Shown here: positions 44,722 to 53,913 of the stretch, piece by piece | How positions within the stretch are numbered: position 1 is the first letter of the stretch | Layout of the letters: the number at the start of each line of letters is the position of its first letter | Source of the DNA: Fodinibius halophilus | Lineage (GTDB): Bacteria; Bacteroidota; Rhodothermia; Balneolales; Balneolaceae | DNA: 64,000 bases | Direction of reading: 5' to 3' | Assembly: GCF_011059105.1 (NCBI RefSeq) | Contig: NZ_JAALLS010000003.1 | Coordinates: forward strand, 164,649-228,648 | The notes under the pieces: generated by a model | Database searches by the model: none | The model's input: the letters and a program-made list of their open reading frames with translations, nothing else | What the model was told of the DNA's origin: nothing | Made by a program: the position numbers and the translations under genes

Positions 44722-45246
44722 CTACTTCAAAACAGATGAATGAATACGCTTCCAATCTTTTGGCAGTCCATCGGTTTGCATCAGCACAATACTTTTAACG
44801 GAAAACTGTATGTAAAATGTTCTTCCCACCAGGTTTAATAGACGCTCTTTTTCCTCTTTTGTGAGATCACCATATAACAAACTCAGATGAGGCATATAAT
44901 CCTCACTGTTCATGTTAAACAGGCGCTGTGCTTTTTTTCGTGCATCAACCAGCTGTTCTGTTTTCTTTACATGCACAAATAACGATTGATAAAATTTATT
45001 TTGATAACCGGCTCTTGTAAGCTCTAATTCAAAGGGATGCACCGAAGATGCTAACGTATTCGTTAAAGTTATCGACTCTGTCTCTGACAACTTAATACTG
45101 CCAAGCAATGTCACATGGGGAGAAAAGACAGGCGTATCATGTTTTTTACTCAGCTTCTTTATGCGTTCTTGTAACTTATAAGCGGTATCTCCTGTGGGCT
45201 CAAACCATAATGAGTATTTTGCTGAATCTGTCATCATACGCTCCAT
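44722..45246 (-). CDS. 2H phosphoesterase (2'-5' RNA ligase/cyclic phosphodiesterase-like)
   Basis: A 174-residue protein with two H-x-T/S-phi motifs, PHVTLLG (His44) and PHLSLLYG (His120), the duplicated catalytic signature of the 2H superfamily. It resembles the plant and yeast-like cyclic phosphodiesterases and LigT/ThpR. Such enzymes open 2',3'-cyclic phosphates or join RNA ends. Start codon uncertain: Met1, Met4 and Met5 are all possible. Confidence 0.82.
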   Translation of the reverse strand: MERMMTDSAKYSLWFEPTGDTAYKLQERIKKLSKKHDTPVFSPHVTLLGSIKLSETESITLTNTLASSVHPFELELTRAGYQNKFYQSLFVHVKKTEQLVDARKKAQRLFNMNSEDYMPHLSLLYGDLTKEEKERLLNLVGRTFYIQFSVKSIVLMQTDGLPKDWKRIHSSVLK

Positions 45247-45296
45247 TTCATTAAAATGAATATACTGCTCTCTATGGAGAAGCTAAGAGAGTTTTA

Positions 45297-46082
45297 TTAA
45301 TCATTCAATGACAGATACAAATGTAGATGGTCAGCCGTTCCCACATGGCGGATTGTTTCTAGTCCCACTCCTTCAAAAGTTATAGCCAACAACCAATTTT
45401 TCCATTCTGCCCGCCCTTTTGTACGAAGGTCTACCGCATGCACATAACCATCCTCTTGTACAAAATGCAGGGAGTGCTGCTTTTGTGCCAACCCCATCTT
45501 TTCATAGTCTTCTGGACTTCGCCGGATATCCGTTACTATGATATCGCTGTCGGCCAATGTCGCCGTTGAAAGAGCCACTCGCATAATGGGATGCAATGAC
45601 CGGTAATAACTGCTTATCTCTTCCGATTTGGCATTTAGTTCTGAGAAGTAAAATGCTCCATAAAGAGTATAAGCAGCAACCAGTACCGCAATACCACTAC
45701 GGACATATCTGTTTAAAAACCAACTTTTACTAAAACGAATTCTTACAAAAAGAGCATAACACAACAGTAATAGTATGGTTGCCAATACCCCGGCCCCCAA
45801 CGCCAGCCATCCGTGTAAATCATATTCACTGTAGATATAGACAGAGGTCCGCACCAATAAAAAGAAAGGGGCAATTAAACCGGATATTAAAAGCACAATG
45901 TAGAAGAGCGCTTTCGCAAAAATGTTCGAAGAGGAGGATACCGATGACTCGGCCGAACTACTCTCTTCACCTTCGTTAAGATCTGCGAGCTGCTGATCAA
46001 GCTTTTTATTGAGATTGCTTAGTTCCCGGGAGGATAATTTTTTCTTTGGATCTGTTGCTGCCATAATACGTTGTTGCTTCAA
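45297..46082 (-). CDS. Membrane protein of unknown function
   Basis: A 261-residue protein: a hydrophilic N-terminus with a Ser-rich stretch (SSSAESSVSSSSN at about 41-53), three membrane segments (about 55-80, 91-112 and 128-147), and a C-terminal domain of about 110 residues with DIIVTDIRRSPEDYEKMG and GRAEWKNWLLAITFEG. I recognise no family. An alternative start is Met7. It lies 50 bases upstream of the 2H phosphoesterase gene on the same strand. Confidence 0.65.
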   Translation of the reverse strand: MKQQRIMAATDPKKKLSSRELSNLNKKLDQQLADLNEGEESSSAESSVSSSSNIFAKALFYIVLLISGLIAPFFLLVRTSVYIYSEYDLHGWLALGAGVLATILLLLCYALFVRIRFSKSWFLNRYVRSGIAVLVAAYTLYGAFYFSELNAKSEEISSYYRSLHPIMRVALSTATLADSDIIVTDIRRSPEDYEKMGLAQKQHSLHFVQEDGYVHAVDLRTKGRAEWKNWLLAITFEGVGLETIRHVGTADHLHLYLSLND

Positions 46083-46133
46083 AAAAAGAATGTCTGTTCT
46101 TTTTCACGATGAAACAACAGTATAGTTACAAAA

Positions 46134-46166
46134 TAAGAATGGGATCCCGGCAGAAACCGGAACCCC
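46134..46166 (-). terminator. Minus-strand terminator after the small membrane protein gene
   Basis: A 10-bp stem with two G-U pairs (46141-46150 with 46157-46166). On the minus strand the stem is followed by ATTCTTATTTT. Position about 150 bases past the stop at 46315. Confidence 0.5.
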
Positions 46167-46314
46167 ATACATCTCATCACAATCCCTAGTGAAATGTAAT
46201 TAAAAGGAACCAACTTTTCATATTGATCCCCAATAAAAAATCTTAATAGATTTAAAACCCCTTAACAGGTTGCAGAGTAGGTCTTTTATCCACAAAAGAA
46301 ATTAACCTTTCGCC

Positions 46315-46575
46315 TTAATGGACCTCTTCGCTCTGCTGGTGAAAAACATTAAGAATAAATAGAATTGACAAACTGCCCAGCATCGCAAATAAGAAGCCAC
46401 CCGGTAGTTGCAGCGATACCGTAACACCCCCCATTACTAACGAACCTGCCACACCTGCTGCGAGATTAGGCACCATATCAATGGTAGTGTCCCACATAGC
46501 AAGCTTCGCTAAAGCTCCTACGACCATACCCAGCGCAATAAGCCAAAAAATTGTAGTACCGTCTAAAACTTCCAT
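46315..46575 (-). CDS. Small membrane protein, GlsB/YeaQ/YmgE (transglycosylase-associated) family-like
   Basis: An 86-residue protein with three hydrophobic segments (about 9-27, 36-52 and 57-77). The glycine pattern FWLIALGMVVGALAKLAM, AAGVAGSLVMGG and LGSLSILFILNVF resembles GlsB/YeaQ/YmgE proteins, which are small stress-associated inner-membrane proteins without an assigned reaction. The match is by eye. It is divergent from dinB with 141 bases between. Confidence 0.55.
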   Translation of the reverse strand: MEVLDGTTIFWLIALGMVVGALAKLAMWDTTIDMVPNLAAGVAGSLVMGGVTVSLQLPGGFLFAMLGSLSILFILNVFHQQSEEVH

Positions 46576-46716
46576 TCGTCAAATATTGTTTGGATTTTAA
46601 AATTGATTGACCCAAAAATAACTTTTTTTAGCTGATTTTGGAATTGAAATTCTCCTTCTCTCATAAAAAGGAAATCTTCTGTATTTTAATATGAAGTTAA
46701 CTCACAAAAAGTACTG

Positions 46717-47826
46717 ATGGAACAAGCGGATATCCGGAAAATCATACATATCGATATGGATGCGTTCTATGCATCTGTTGAACAGCGTGATTTCCCTGAA
46801 TATCGTGGCAAACCTGTTATTGTGGGGGGCTCACCAGAAGGGCGTGGGGTTGTTGCGGCAGCGAGTTATGAGGTTCGTAAGTTTGGTGTTCATTCTGCCA
46901 TGCCGGCCGCCAAGGCCGTACGACTGTGCCCACAGGCGATATTTGTAAAGCCGAGATTCGAAGTATATCGAAAAGTATCACAGAAAATTAGAGAGATTTT
47001 CTTTGAGTATACCGACCTTGTAGAACCGCTCTCACTGGATGAAGCTTACCTTGATGTCACTGAGAATCACATTAACCTTCCTTCAGCTACTCTTATAGCA
47101 AAAAGGATCCGCAAACAGATCAAAGAAAAAACCAGACTCACAGCCTCGGCAGGCGTAGCCCCCAATAAGTTTTTGGCAAAAATAGCATCAGATCTTGAAA
47201 AACCGGACGGCCTTGCCGTGATCTTACCGCAAGATGCCGAAGACTTTTTAGAAAAGTTAGAAATAGGAGAATTCCATGGAATAGGGGATGCTACTGAATC
47301 AAAAATGAAATCGTTGGGCATCTACAACGGAAGCGACCTGAAAGAATGGTCCGAAATCGAGCTGGTCAACACCTTCGGTAAAACCGGGCGCTACTATTAT
47401 CGCATTGTTCGTGGTATAGACTCCAGAGAGGTTAAAACCGACCGTATTCGAAAGTCTATTGGTAAAGAGCGCACTTTTTCGGAAGATATTGAAGATATGG
47501 GATGGATAAAGAACTTTCTGCGCGAACTATCTTCAAAAATATCCAAACGCATGAAAGAGAAGCGAACGGCCGGAAAAACAGTGACCCTGAAGGTACGGTA
47601 TGATGATTTCGAAACAATCACCCGAAGCAACTCTTACAGTCATTATATCAATACAACCGACGATATAGCGAATACTGCTATCTCACTACTTGAGGAAACA
47701 GAAGTTGGTGACCGAAAAGTACGGCTACTGGGCATTACCCTATCCAACCTAAACCTCAGTGAAAAGGGGCGTTTTAGGCAGCTGGAGATTCCATTTCACG
47801 AAACTTCGCGTACAAAAACAGGCTAA
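46717..47826 (+). CDS. dinB: DNA polymerase IV
   Basis: A 369-residue Y-family polymerase for translesion synthesis. The catalytic acidic residues are in HIDMDAFYASVE (Asp13) and SLDEAYLDVTE near residue 107. YEVRKFGVHSAMPAAKA and GVAPNKFLAKIASDLEKPDG are typical DinB. The little-finger domain spans about 245-355, and a clamp-binding peptide (RQLEIPF) lies at 359-365, matching the dnaN clamp in this window. No LexA-type operator is evident upstream. Confidence 0.95.
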   Translation: MEQADIRKIIHIDMDAFYASVEQRDFPEYRGKPVIVGGSPEGRGVVAAASYEVRKFGVHSAMPAAKAVRLCPQAIFVKPRFEVYRKVSQKIREIFFEYTDLVEPLSLDEAYLDVTENHINLPSATLIAKRIRKQIKEKTRLTASAGVAPNKFLAKIASDLEKPDGLAVILPQDAEDFLEKLEIGEFHGIGDATESKMKSLGIYNGSDLKEWSEIELVNTFGKTGRYYYRIVRGIDSREVKTDRIRKSIGKERTFSEDIEDMGWIKNFLRELSSKISKRMKEKRTAGKTVTLKVRYDDFETITRSNSYSHYINTTDDIANTAISLLEETEVGDRKVRLLGITLSNLNLSEKGRFRQLEIPFHETSRTKTG

Positions 47827-47906
47827 TTTTTTTTAATCAATAGTTTCCTCTGTAGATCTGTGTGCTTAACTTCCACCGCTTTTTACAACCGACATCTTTT
47901 TTCTAC

Positions 47907-48908
47907 ATGAGTTACCAACTTTCAGATTTCGACTTTGAACTGCCCGATGAAATGATCGCCCAGGAACCGGCACAGCCTCGCGACCATGCAAAGCTGCTGG
48001 TTTACGACCGGAGTACAGATAGCATTACTGATGATCGTTTCTATAATCTGCCGCAATACCTTCCCGATGATACTACTCTCGTGCTCAATAACAGCAAAGT
48101 TGAAAAATGTCGGCTACTTTTCGATAACGGGAAAAAAGAAATTTTTGTGCTTGATGCCATTAATGATACTACGGTACGCGCCATGGTTCGTCCCGGAAAA
48201 AAATTCAAGAAGGGACGTTCTGTTGAACTTACGAAGGATATATCAGCGGAAGTTATGGATATTGATGATGAGGGATTACGAACATTAAAGCTCAGTCCTG
48301 CTCTTGGCGATTCCGTTTACAATAAGCACAAACATACACCCTTTCCGCCCTATATTGAACAAAATGAGTCCCTTTCAGAAGAATATCAGACTGTTTATGC
48401 ACAAGATCTTGGCAGTAAAGCAGCCCCAACAGCGGGACTTCATTTCACCGATGAACTACTGGAAAAAATAGAAAAGAAGGGGATAACAGAGGCAGAGGTA
48501 ACCCTGCATGTGGGCCTAGGTACTTTTGCCCCCGTAAAAACGGAGACCATTGAAGAGCATACCATGCATTCGGAATGGTTTGAAATCACTAAAGACACCG
48601 CACACCAGCTAAACAAAGCCAATCATATCACTGCCGTAGGAACAACCAGTGTACGTGTATTGGAATCGTGCCTCAGAGAAAATGAGCAGTTCTGTGCCAT
48701 AGAAATGGATACAGATATTTTTATTCGTCCCGGATTTGAATTCCAGGCCACCGATGCACTCATCACCAACTTTCACCTGCCCAAAAGCACGCTACTGATG
48801 TTGGTTGCTGCGTTTACCGGGTACGAAGAGATGCAGAAAATATATCAGCATGCCATAGATAAAGAATACCGATTCTACTCCTTTGGCGATGCCATGCTGA
48901 TTCTTTAG
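47907..48908 (+). CDS. queA: S-adenosylmethionine:tRNA ribosyltransferase-isomerase
   Basis: A 333-residue QueA from the ATG at 47907 (MSYQLSDFDFELP); the frame is open 15 codons further upstream, but this start matches the family. Key stretches are IAQEPAQPRDHAKLLV, LVLNNSKV, TAGLHFTDELL, VTLHVGLGTFAPV, EWFEITKDTA, VGTTSVRVLES and TNFHLPKSTLLMLVAAF. It adds the epoxycyclopentane ring of epoxyqueuosine to tRNA wobble positions. It follows dinB after an 80-base gap. Confidence 0.95.
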   Translation: MSYQLSDFDFELPDEMIAQEPAQPRDHAKLLVYDRSTDSITDDRFYNLPQYLPDDTTLVLNNSKVEKCRLLFDNGKKEIFVLDAINDTTVRAMVRPGKKFKKGRSVELTKDISAEVMDIDDEGLRTLKLSPALGDSVYNKHKHTPFPPYIEQNESLSEEYQTVYAQDLGSKAAPTAGLHFTDELLEKIEKKGITEAEVTLHVGLGTFAPVKTETIEEHTMHSEWFEITKDTAHQLNKANHITAVGTTSVRVLESCLRENEQFCAIEMDTDIFIRPGFEFQATDALITNFHLPKSTLLMLVAAFTGYEEMQKIYQHAIDKEYRFYSFGDAMLIL

Positions 48909-48914
48909 AACCTA

Positions 48915-48954
48915 GTTATTGGGAAGGGGACTATCCCCCTATACACCCAATAAC
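48915..48954. terminator. Candidate bidirectional terminator between queA and a convergent gene
   Basis: A perfect 9-bp stem (48915-48923 with 48946-48954) encloses a smaller GGGG/CCCC hairpin. It lies between the convergent stops of queA and the gene ending at 48971. There is no good T run on the plus side. Confidence 0.45.
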
Positions 48955-48970
48955 CAGCTACCAAATAACT

Positions 48971-49342
48971 TTACTTATCAGGGTTATCTTTCTGCTGTTG
49001 CTTCATTTGCTGTTGCATCTGGCTACCGTCTACCATCTTAATCTGATTCTTGAGCGATGTTGACAACTCTTCTATATCATCTTCATCAAGCACTTCATCA
49101 ATATCTTCAATACCAATCTTTTTCAACAGGTTATAGATCATGCGGTTGAACAGCATCTGTTGAGCCGCAGAACTTAGCTGCATTAACTGCTCTTGTGGAA
49201 TCTGCGCGCCGGAAAGCTTCACTTTATTCATAACCGGCTCAAGCAGTTTTTCAATCTTCTTAGACATCTGCTTTTCGAGCTCCTTGGCATCAGTATTTTC
49301 TTTGCTTGTCACTTCATTGCCATTAGGATCAACTAACTTCAT
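48971..49342 (-). CDS. Hypothetical acidic/helical protein
   Basis: A 123-residue, helical, low-complexity-ended protein. The middle has KKIEKLLEPVMNKVKL and MLFNRMIYNLLKKIG; the C-terminus is rich in Gln and Lys (SQMQQQMKQQQKDNPDK). It has no signal peptide or membrane segment and no recognised domain. The charged and amphipathic helices suggest an oligomer or a chaperone-like partner, but this is not evidence of function. Confidence 0.6.
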   Translation of the reverse strand: MKLVDPNGNEVTSKENTDAKELEKQMSKKIEKLLEPVMNKVKLSGAQIPQEQLMQLSSAAQQMLFNRMIYNLLKKIGIEDIDEVLDEDDIEELSTSLKNQIKMVDGSQMQQQMKQQQKDNPDK

Positions 49343-49555
49343 ATCAAATCTTTATTTGTTTTAGTATTACTTCACGTATTGAACAACGCATCGAAGGATA
49401 TCGTTTATATAGCCATTAATCAATTAAAACAGTGTTTAAATGTGTGACCCCGAATATTTGTTCCATAACAATAATAGTCAACGATATTGGATTTTTAATA
49501 AATATTGAATAGTTTAACATTGAATTAAATAAAACACCAGACCAACTTTACTTTT

Positions 49556-50155
49556 ATGCCAGCACCCCAAGAAAAATTAAAGATTACAAACGATACGAAT
49601 TACCCCATTCACAATTTACTGCAACAGCGGTGGAGTCCGCGTGCATTTTCCAATGACTCAGTAAAACCCGAACTGCTCAAACAACTTTTTGAGGCGGCAC
49701 GCTGGGCCCCATCTTCCTATAATGAGCAACCCTGGCACTTCATTGCCGCTCGCAAAGAGGATGAAGAAGCTTTTGAAAAGCTATCGCAGGTGATGAATGA
49801 CTTTAACCGCAACTGGGCATCGAAAGCCCCGGTACTGGTGTTGGGGCTCACCCAAAACACCTTTGCCATGAATGGCAACCCCAATCCCCATGCCGGGCAC
49901 GACCTCGGACAAGCCATTGCACATCTCACCTTTGAGGCAACCCGCCATGATCTCTACGTGCACCAGATGGCCGGAATTCATCCGGACAAAGCGCGTGAAC
50001 TTTATGATATCCCGGAAGATGTTGAACCCATGACGATGTTTGCCATAGGCTACAGTGGAGAACCGGAGCAACTTGATGATGATCTCCAAGAACAGGAGCA
50101 AGCCCCCAACAAACGAAAACCACTTGCGGAAACGGTTACTCTTTATACAAGTTAA
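49556..50155 (+). CDS. Nitroreductase family protein
   Basis: A 199-residue flavoprotein of the nitroreductase family. LQQRWSPRAFSNDSVKPELL carries the FMN-phosphate Arg/Ser contacts, and AARWAPSSYNEQPWHFIAA the next FMN segment; GHDLGQAIAHLTFEATRH and MTMFAIGYSG follow. It reduces nitro or quinone compounds with NAD(P)H; the physiological substrate is unknown. A good terminator follows at 50177-50220. Confidence 0.9.
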   Translation: MPAPQEKLKITNDTNYPIHNLLQQRWSPRAFSNDSVKPELLKQLFEAARWAPSSYNEQPWHFIAARKEDEEAFEKLSQVMNDFNRNWASKAPVLVLGLTQNTFAMNGNPNPHAGHDLGQAIAHLTFEATRHDLYVHQMAGIHPDKARELYDIPEDVEPMTMFAIGYSGEPEQLDDDLQEQEQAPNKRKPLAETVTLYTS

Positions 50156-50176
50156 TGCAAACCTGACCTACATATT

Positions 50177-50220
50177 AAGGAGCTGCCCGACGGATTAATC
50201 TCCGGGCAACTCCTTTTTTA
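50177..50220 (+). terminator. Rho-independent terminator of the nitroreductase gene
   Basis: AAGGAG and TGCCCG on the left (50177-50189 with one bulge) pair with CGGGCA and CTCCTT on the right, followed by a T run ending at 50219. It closes the last gene before the repeat island. Confidence 0.85.
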
Positions 50221-50355
50221 TTATAGGTTACCTCTTTAGTTGCTACGCACCTAAGGTAAATTCTGCCAATATTTTATTGGTCTGCGAAGCTTTAGCACAG
50301 TAGGGTATTTTGGGGGTAAAAAAGGAACAGAAGAATTATAGAGTTATTGCTGATT

Positions 50356-50525
50356 ATCCTCTGCCACTACGTTAAAACTTCGAGATGCATAGCTGCACCT
50401 CCTTCGGTTTACACTGACAACCCTTTCAACTATAGTTCCAAAAGGAGGACTCTTTATAGCCCATTAGATCCTACGCGGACCTATCCCGGGAGATCCCTCG
50501 CCGGGCTCGGGATGACGTTGCTTTT
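50356..50525. repeat. Repeat family A, copy 1
   Basis: About 170 bases, closely matching 51488-51656 in the same orientation. It starts ATCCTCTGCCACTACG and ends with a GC-rich self-complementary section (CCCGGGAGATCCCTCG through CTCGGGATGAC) and GTTGCTTTT. Confidence 0.88.
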
Positions 50526-50580
50526 AATAATCTTTTGAAACTAATCTCTGCATTAGGGTTGAGAGAGTTTCAGGCAGGCA

Positions 50581-50805
50581 GATGAGATTTCTTACCACCT
50601 CTCGGCAGTTCGAAATGACTTATGGCATATTTATTGCTCGCTCTCCAATACGAAATTAGTGGTTCGAGTATTAGTGCTATTTCGCGAACCTATTCACGGA
50701 AATTGCTTTTTATATTTTTCTCAACATATGATTTCTGGCATATATAAAAAAAGCAATACCAACTGTATCACGGTCATCCCTGACCCTATACCCATTGAGT
50801 AAGGC
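50581..50805. repeat. Repeat family B, copy 1
   Basis: About 225 bases, matching 51204-51430 in the same orientation with scattered substitutions and a few indels. Shared strings include ATGACTTATGGC, TTCGAGTATTAGTGCTA and CACGGTCATCCCTGACC. Confidence 0.88.
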
Positions 50806-51203
50806 TTACAAAGGGTGATAACATCTTACTTTCTCAGAAACCGATAACCCCCCCAAAACATAGTAACTCTATTCCATATTCAACTTGAAGTAACAAAATA
50901 AGCCGTAAACATCCCTCCCGCTTCGCGGCGCTCCCTTCAAAGGGAGATGAATACCCGTAATAAACACTCCAATTGAATGCTCAGAACCAATTTCAGAATT
51001 CTCAGCCGGTCAATTTTTTGGTTCTTTCCAGTTCTGCTGGTCCGCCTACCGGCGGATCGTCACTGAAAAAATGAACATACACTCAATAGCAAGTTCATCC
51101 CAACACCGAGGTAGCTCTGCTACACCAATTACTTCGGTGAATAAGGTACCGAAACAAGATAAGCCTGGATTGCTCGGTAATACATCCGCTTCTCCTGTAA
51201 ACA

Positions 51204-51430
51204 GATGATATTTCTCACCACCTATCGGTGGTAAGAAATGACTTATGGCTTATTTATTGCTCGCTCCCCCAATACACAATTAGTAGTTCGAGTATTAGTG
51301 CTACTTCGCGAACCTCTTAAGGAGATTCTCTTTTTATGTTTTTCATTAGGTGATGCCGTAGCATATATCACAAAAGAAACGATGCCGACTGTAGCACGGT
51401 CATCCCTGACCGTATGACGTTGAGCAAGGC
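51204..51430. repeat. Repeat family B, copy 2
   Basis: Direct copy of 50581-50805. This copy has an intact CCACCTATCGGTGG dyad near its left end that is degraded in copy 1. Confidence 0.88.
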
Positions 51431-51487
51431 CTGGCGGTATCAACATAGCACGAGCGGGACGCTTATATGTAAAAATAGGAAGTAACC

Positions 51488-51656
51488 ATCCTCTGCCACT
51501 ACGTTAAAACTTCGAGGCGCATAGCTGCACCTCCTTCAGTTTACACTGACAACCTTTTCAACTATAGTGCCAAAAAAGGACTCTTTATTGCTCTTTAGAT
51601 TCTACCCGGACCTATCCCGGGAGATCCCTCGCCGGGCTCGGGATGACGTTGCTTTT
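51488..51656. repeat. Repeat family A, copy 2
   Basis: Direct copy of 50356-50525, ending about 95 bases before the propeller lipoprotein gene stop. The GC-rich end (CCCGGGAGATCCCTCGCCGG onward) is identical in both copies. Confidence 0.88.
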
Positions 51657-51751
51657 TGTGGATTCTAAAAATGAGAGACTGGTCTCGAAGGCTTTCGGGA
51701 TGCGATTTCCACAGCCAAGTCCTAAGAAACTTTAGCACACAGAACACAGAG

Positions 51752-52810
51752 TTAAATTGTCACTTCATAGACACTACCCATACTTGCGTCCATCAAGAAA
51801 AGCTTAGCTGATGAAGGCATCAGGGAGAAAGCATTAAACCCTCCATCGCCGCTGCCAACGCGATAAATGGTCTGTAACTGTCCCTTCTCATCCATTTTAA
51901 GCAGAACCTGTTCTTTTCCGTTGGGAACATTCATCAAGATAAATATCCCTTGAGGGGTCACCTTCATATCTGTCGCATAGGCCAAAGGATAAACAGCATT
52001 ATTAGGCTGATTTTTATTACGTTCGATATAGTAATCAAAAATATCTTCTTTAACGGGCAGATCGATAGTAGTTTCCCACAATAGTGCCCCTTCTCGGCTG
52101 TACCGCTGTACCTTTCCATACGATTGTAAAAAGGCATAAAAGCTTTCATCATCATACGCTGTAAGTGCCGTATTCTTAAACACATCCGGCACCTCGCGGT
52201 TTTTGATCGTCTTTTTAATCTCTTGCAAGTTAAAGGTCTCACCCTTTTCTCCCGGCGCATCTCCAAAGTACAAACTACTGTCCGCCGAGTGCTGATAACG
52301 GATTAATGCCCCTTCGGTTCCATTTGCAGGAACTAAATATTTATCCTTTCCCTCTACTGCAAGTTGGGCAAAGCTCATCATCTCTCCTTTGTATGGATAC
52401 CTTTCGAGGAACTCTCCCTCTTTACTGATTATACTAATAGTAACAGTCGCAAAATCCAGTACATACACCTTGTTGTTTGCCACCTGCAATCCCAAAGGTC
52501 GCCCAAACTCACCGGGCCCCTTTCCCTTTTGGCCCACTTTTGTAATGGGTTCTCCCTGTTTATCATAAAAAAAGACTGAGGCCAGCTTATTATCTAACAC
52601 TGCAATCTTATTATCATCTAGTATGTCAATATCTATAGGCTGGGCCAAACTGTCCTCTTCAAACGTTAAAAAAGGCTCTAGCTCCTCAAAAGCAATCTTC
52701 TTTTCCGAAACTTCATTTTGATGCGACTCTTTTTCTTGCGAACACCCCAAAACAATTATAGAGGCAGCGATAAAAGTAATGTATGTAACTCTTGAAATGA
52801 TAGTAGGCAT
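51752..52810 (-). CDS. Six-bladed beta-propeller lipoprotein
   Basis: A 352-residue lipoprotein with lipobox IVLGC near residue 23. Propeller-blade features include PIDIDILDDNKIAVLD, GQKGKGPGEFGRP, NKVYVLDFATVTISII and KLFLMDASMGSVYEV. It shares the GxKGxGPGEF blade motif with the lipoprotein at 11335 but stands alone, with no peptide or transporter gene nearby. It is exported, probably to the outer membrane. Function unknown. Confidence 0.82.
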   Translation of the reverse strand: MPTIISRVTYITFIAASIIVLGCSQEKESHQNEVSEKKIAFEELEPFLTFEEDSLAQPIDIDILDDNKIAVLDNKLASVFFYDKQGEPITKVGQKGKGPGEFGRPLGLQVANNKVYVLDFATVTISIISKEGEFLERYPYKGEMMSFAQLAVEGKDKYLVPANGTEGALIRYQHSADSSLYFGDAPGEKGETFNLQEIKKTIKNREVPDVFKNTALTAYDDESFYAFLQSYGKVQRYSREGALLWETTIDLPVKEDIFDYYIERNKNQPNNAVYPLAYATDMKVTPQGIFILMNVPNGKEQVLLKMDEKGQLQTIYRVGSGDGGFNAFSLMPSSAKLFLMDASMGSVYEVTI

Positions 52811-53038
52811 AGCGCAAACTAATGCTTTAATTTGATATCGACGTTTCGATAAAATAATAACTTTTCCTTATATAACAAGAGTATTAAAACAATTATTGGA
52901 GTAGGAATATCATGCCCAAAAAGGACGGGATATCACATATTACCTCTACTGTCAATCAATAATTGAATTCCTTTAAAGGGAGAATCAAAAGTAAAGCCGG
53001 CCACAAATAATGCCGGCTCAACCAGTGAGATACTTACT

Positions 53039-53887
53039 TTACTTCAAATGTTTTGCAAGAAATGTTATTGTCTTTTTCCAGGCATCCTCAGCAGCCTTCT
53101 TTTGGTAACGTCCCCCCGAGGGACTGGCAAAAGCATGTCGGGCTCCCTCATAAATATGAATGGAATTATCTACTCCTACTTCGTTTAGGGCCGACTCAAA
53201 CTCCTTTACTTTTTTAGGTGGGATCCCCTGATCTTCGCTGCCAAAAATTCCGAGAATGGGCATCTGGAGTTTTGAAAGCTGCGCTGTATCCGTCACCAAA
53301 CGACCATAATAAATAACCGTAGCATCTATCTTTTTAGGGTGTGTCAATGCCGTACGCAACGACCATCCGCCCCCAAAACACCAGCCTATGGTTCCGATTG
53401 CCGTAGCCTCATGCTGATCTTTCAGGTAATTATATGCCTGGGTCAAATTATCAATAGCCTCATTTTCATTTACCGATCGAGCATAGGTACCGGCACTGTC
53501 AGGTTTTTCCGTTACTTTCCCTTTATACAGATCCACTGCAAGAGCAGTATAGCCTTCACCCGCCAGCTTTTGGGTCATCATGCGAATATTATCATTAAGT
53601 CCCCACCACTCGTGAATCACAATAAGTCCGGGTGCATCGGCATTCGCACCCTCGGGCCGGGCAAGATATCCCGTTATTTCTTTGCCATTGACGGTAGCAT
53701 AGACCACCTCTTCTCCCTGTACACCAGAGGCTTGCTTTAACTCTGTAGATGCATTCTCTACAGGTTTATCCTCCTCATGTTCTATTAACATTCTATCTAC
53801 ATAACTACCCTCTTCCTCTGATGAGCCACAGGCCGCCATAACAACTGCCAAACTCATCGCAATTACGATCAATCCTATATTTTTCAT
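53039..53887 (-). CDS. Dienelactone hydrolase family lipoprotein
   Basis: A 282-residue lipoprotein with lipobox MAAC near residue 19 and a linker rich in Glu. The alpha/beta hydrolase domain has the dienelactone-hydrolase triad: nucleophile Cys in IGWCFGGGW, Asp in FGSEDQGIPP and His in ARHAFASP, plus IVIHEWWGLND near the start. The cysteine nucleophile separates it from ordinary serine esterases. As an exported form its substrate is probably an extracellular or periplasmic ester or lactone, but it is not identified. Confidence 0.87.
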   Translation of the reverse strand: MKNIGLIVIAMSLAVVMAACGSSEEEGSYVDRMLIEHEEDKPVENASTELKQASGVQGEEVVYATVNGKEITGYLARPEGANADAPGLIVIHEWWGLNDNIRMMTQKLAGEGYTALAVDLYKGKVTEKPDSAGTYARSVNENEAIDNLTQAYNYLKDQHEATAIGTIGWCFGGGWSLRTALTHPKKIDATVIYYGRLVTDTAQLSKLQMPILGIFGSEDQGIPPKKVKEFESALNEVGVDNSIHIYEGARHAFASPSGGRYQKKAAEDAWKKTITFLAKHLK

Positions 53888-53913
53888 GATTTCCGGATTT
53901 AGTTAACATTGTA

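Larger units (their letters stand above)
50221..51751. other. Gene-free repeat island
   Basis: About 1.5 kb without a credible gene. It is built from two repeat families, A1 50356-50525, B1 50581-50805, B2 51204-51430 and A2 51488-51656, all in the same orientation. The centre (50806-51203) has a segment reading ATCCCTCCCGCTTCGCGGCG and a CCGCC-tacc-GGCGG dyad. Short open frames in it are interrupted by the repeats and have no family resemblance. Confidence 0.85.

Noticed and set aside
50347..51446. Short open frames inside the repeat island
   Set aside because: They coincide with repeat copies and are not preserved between the two copies of each family, so they are not coding.
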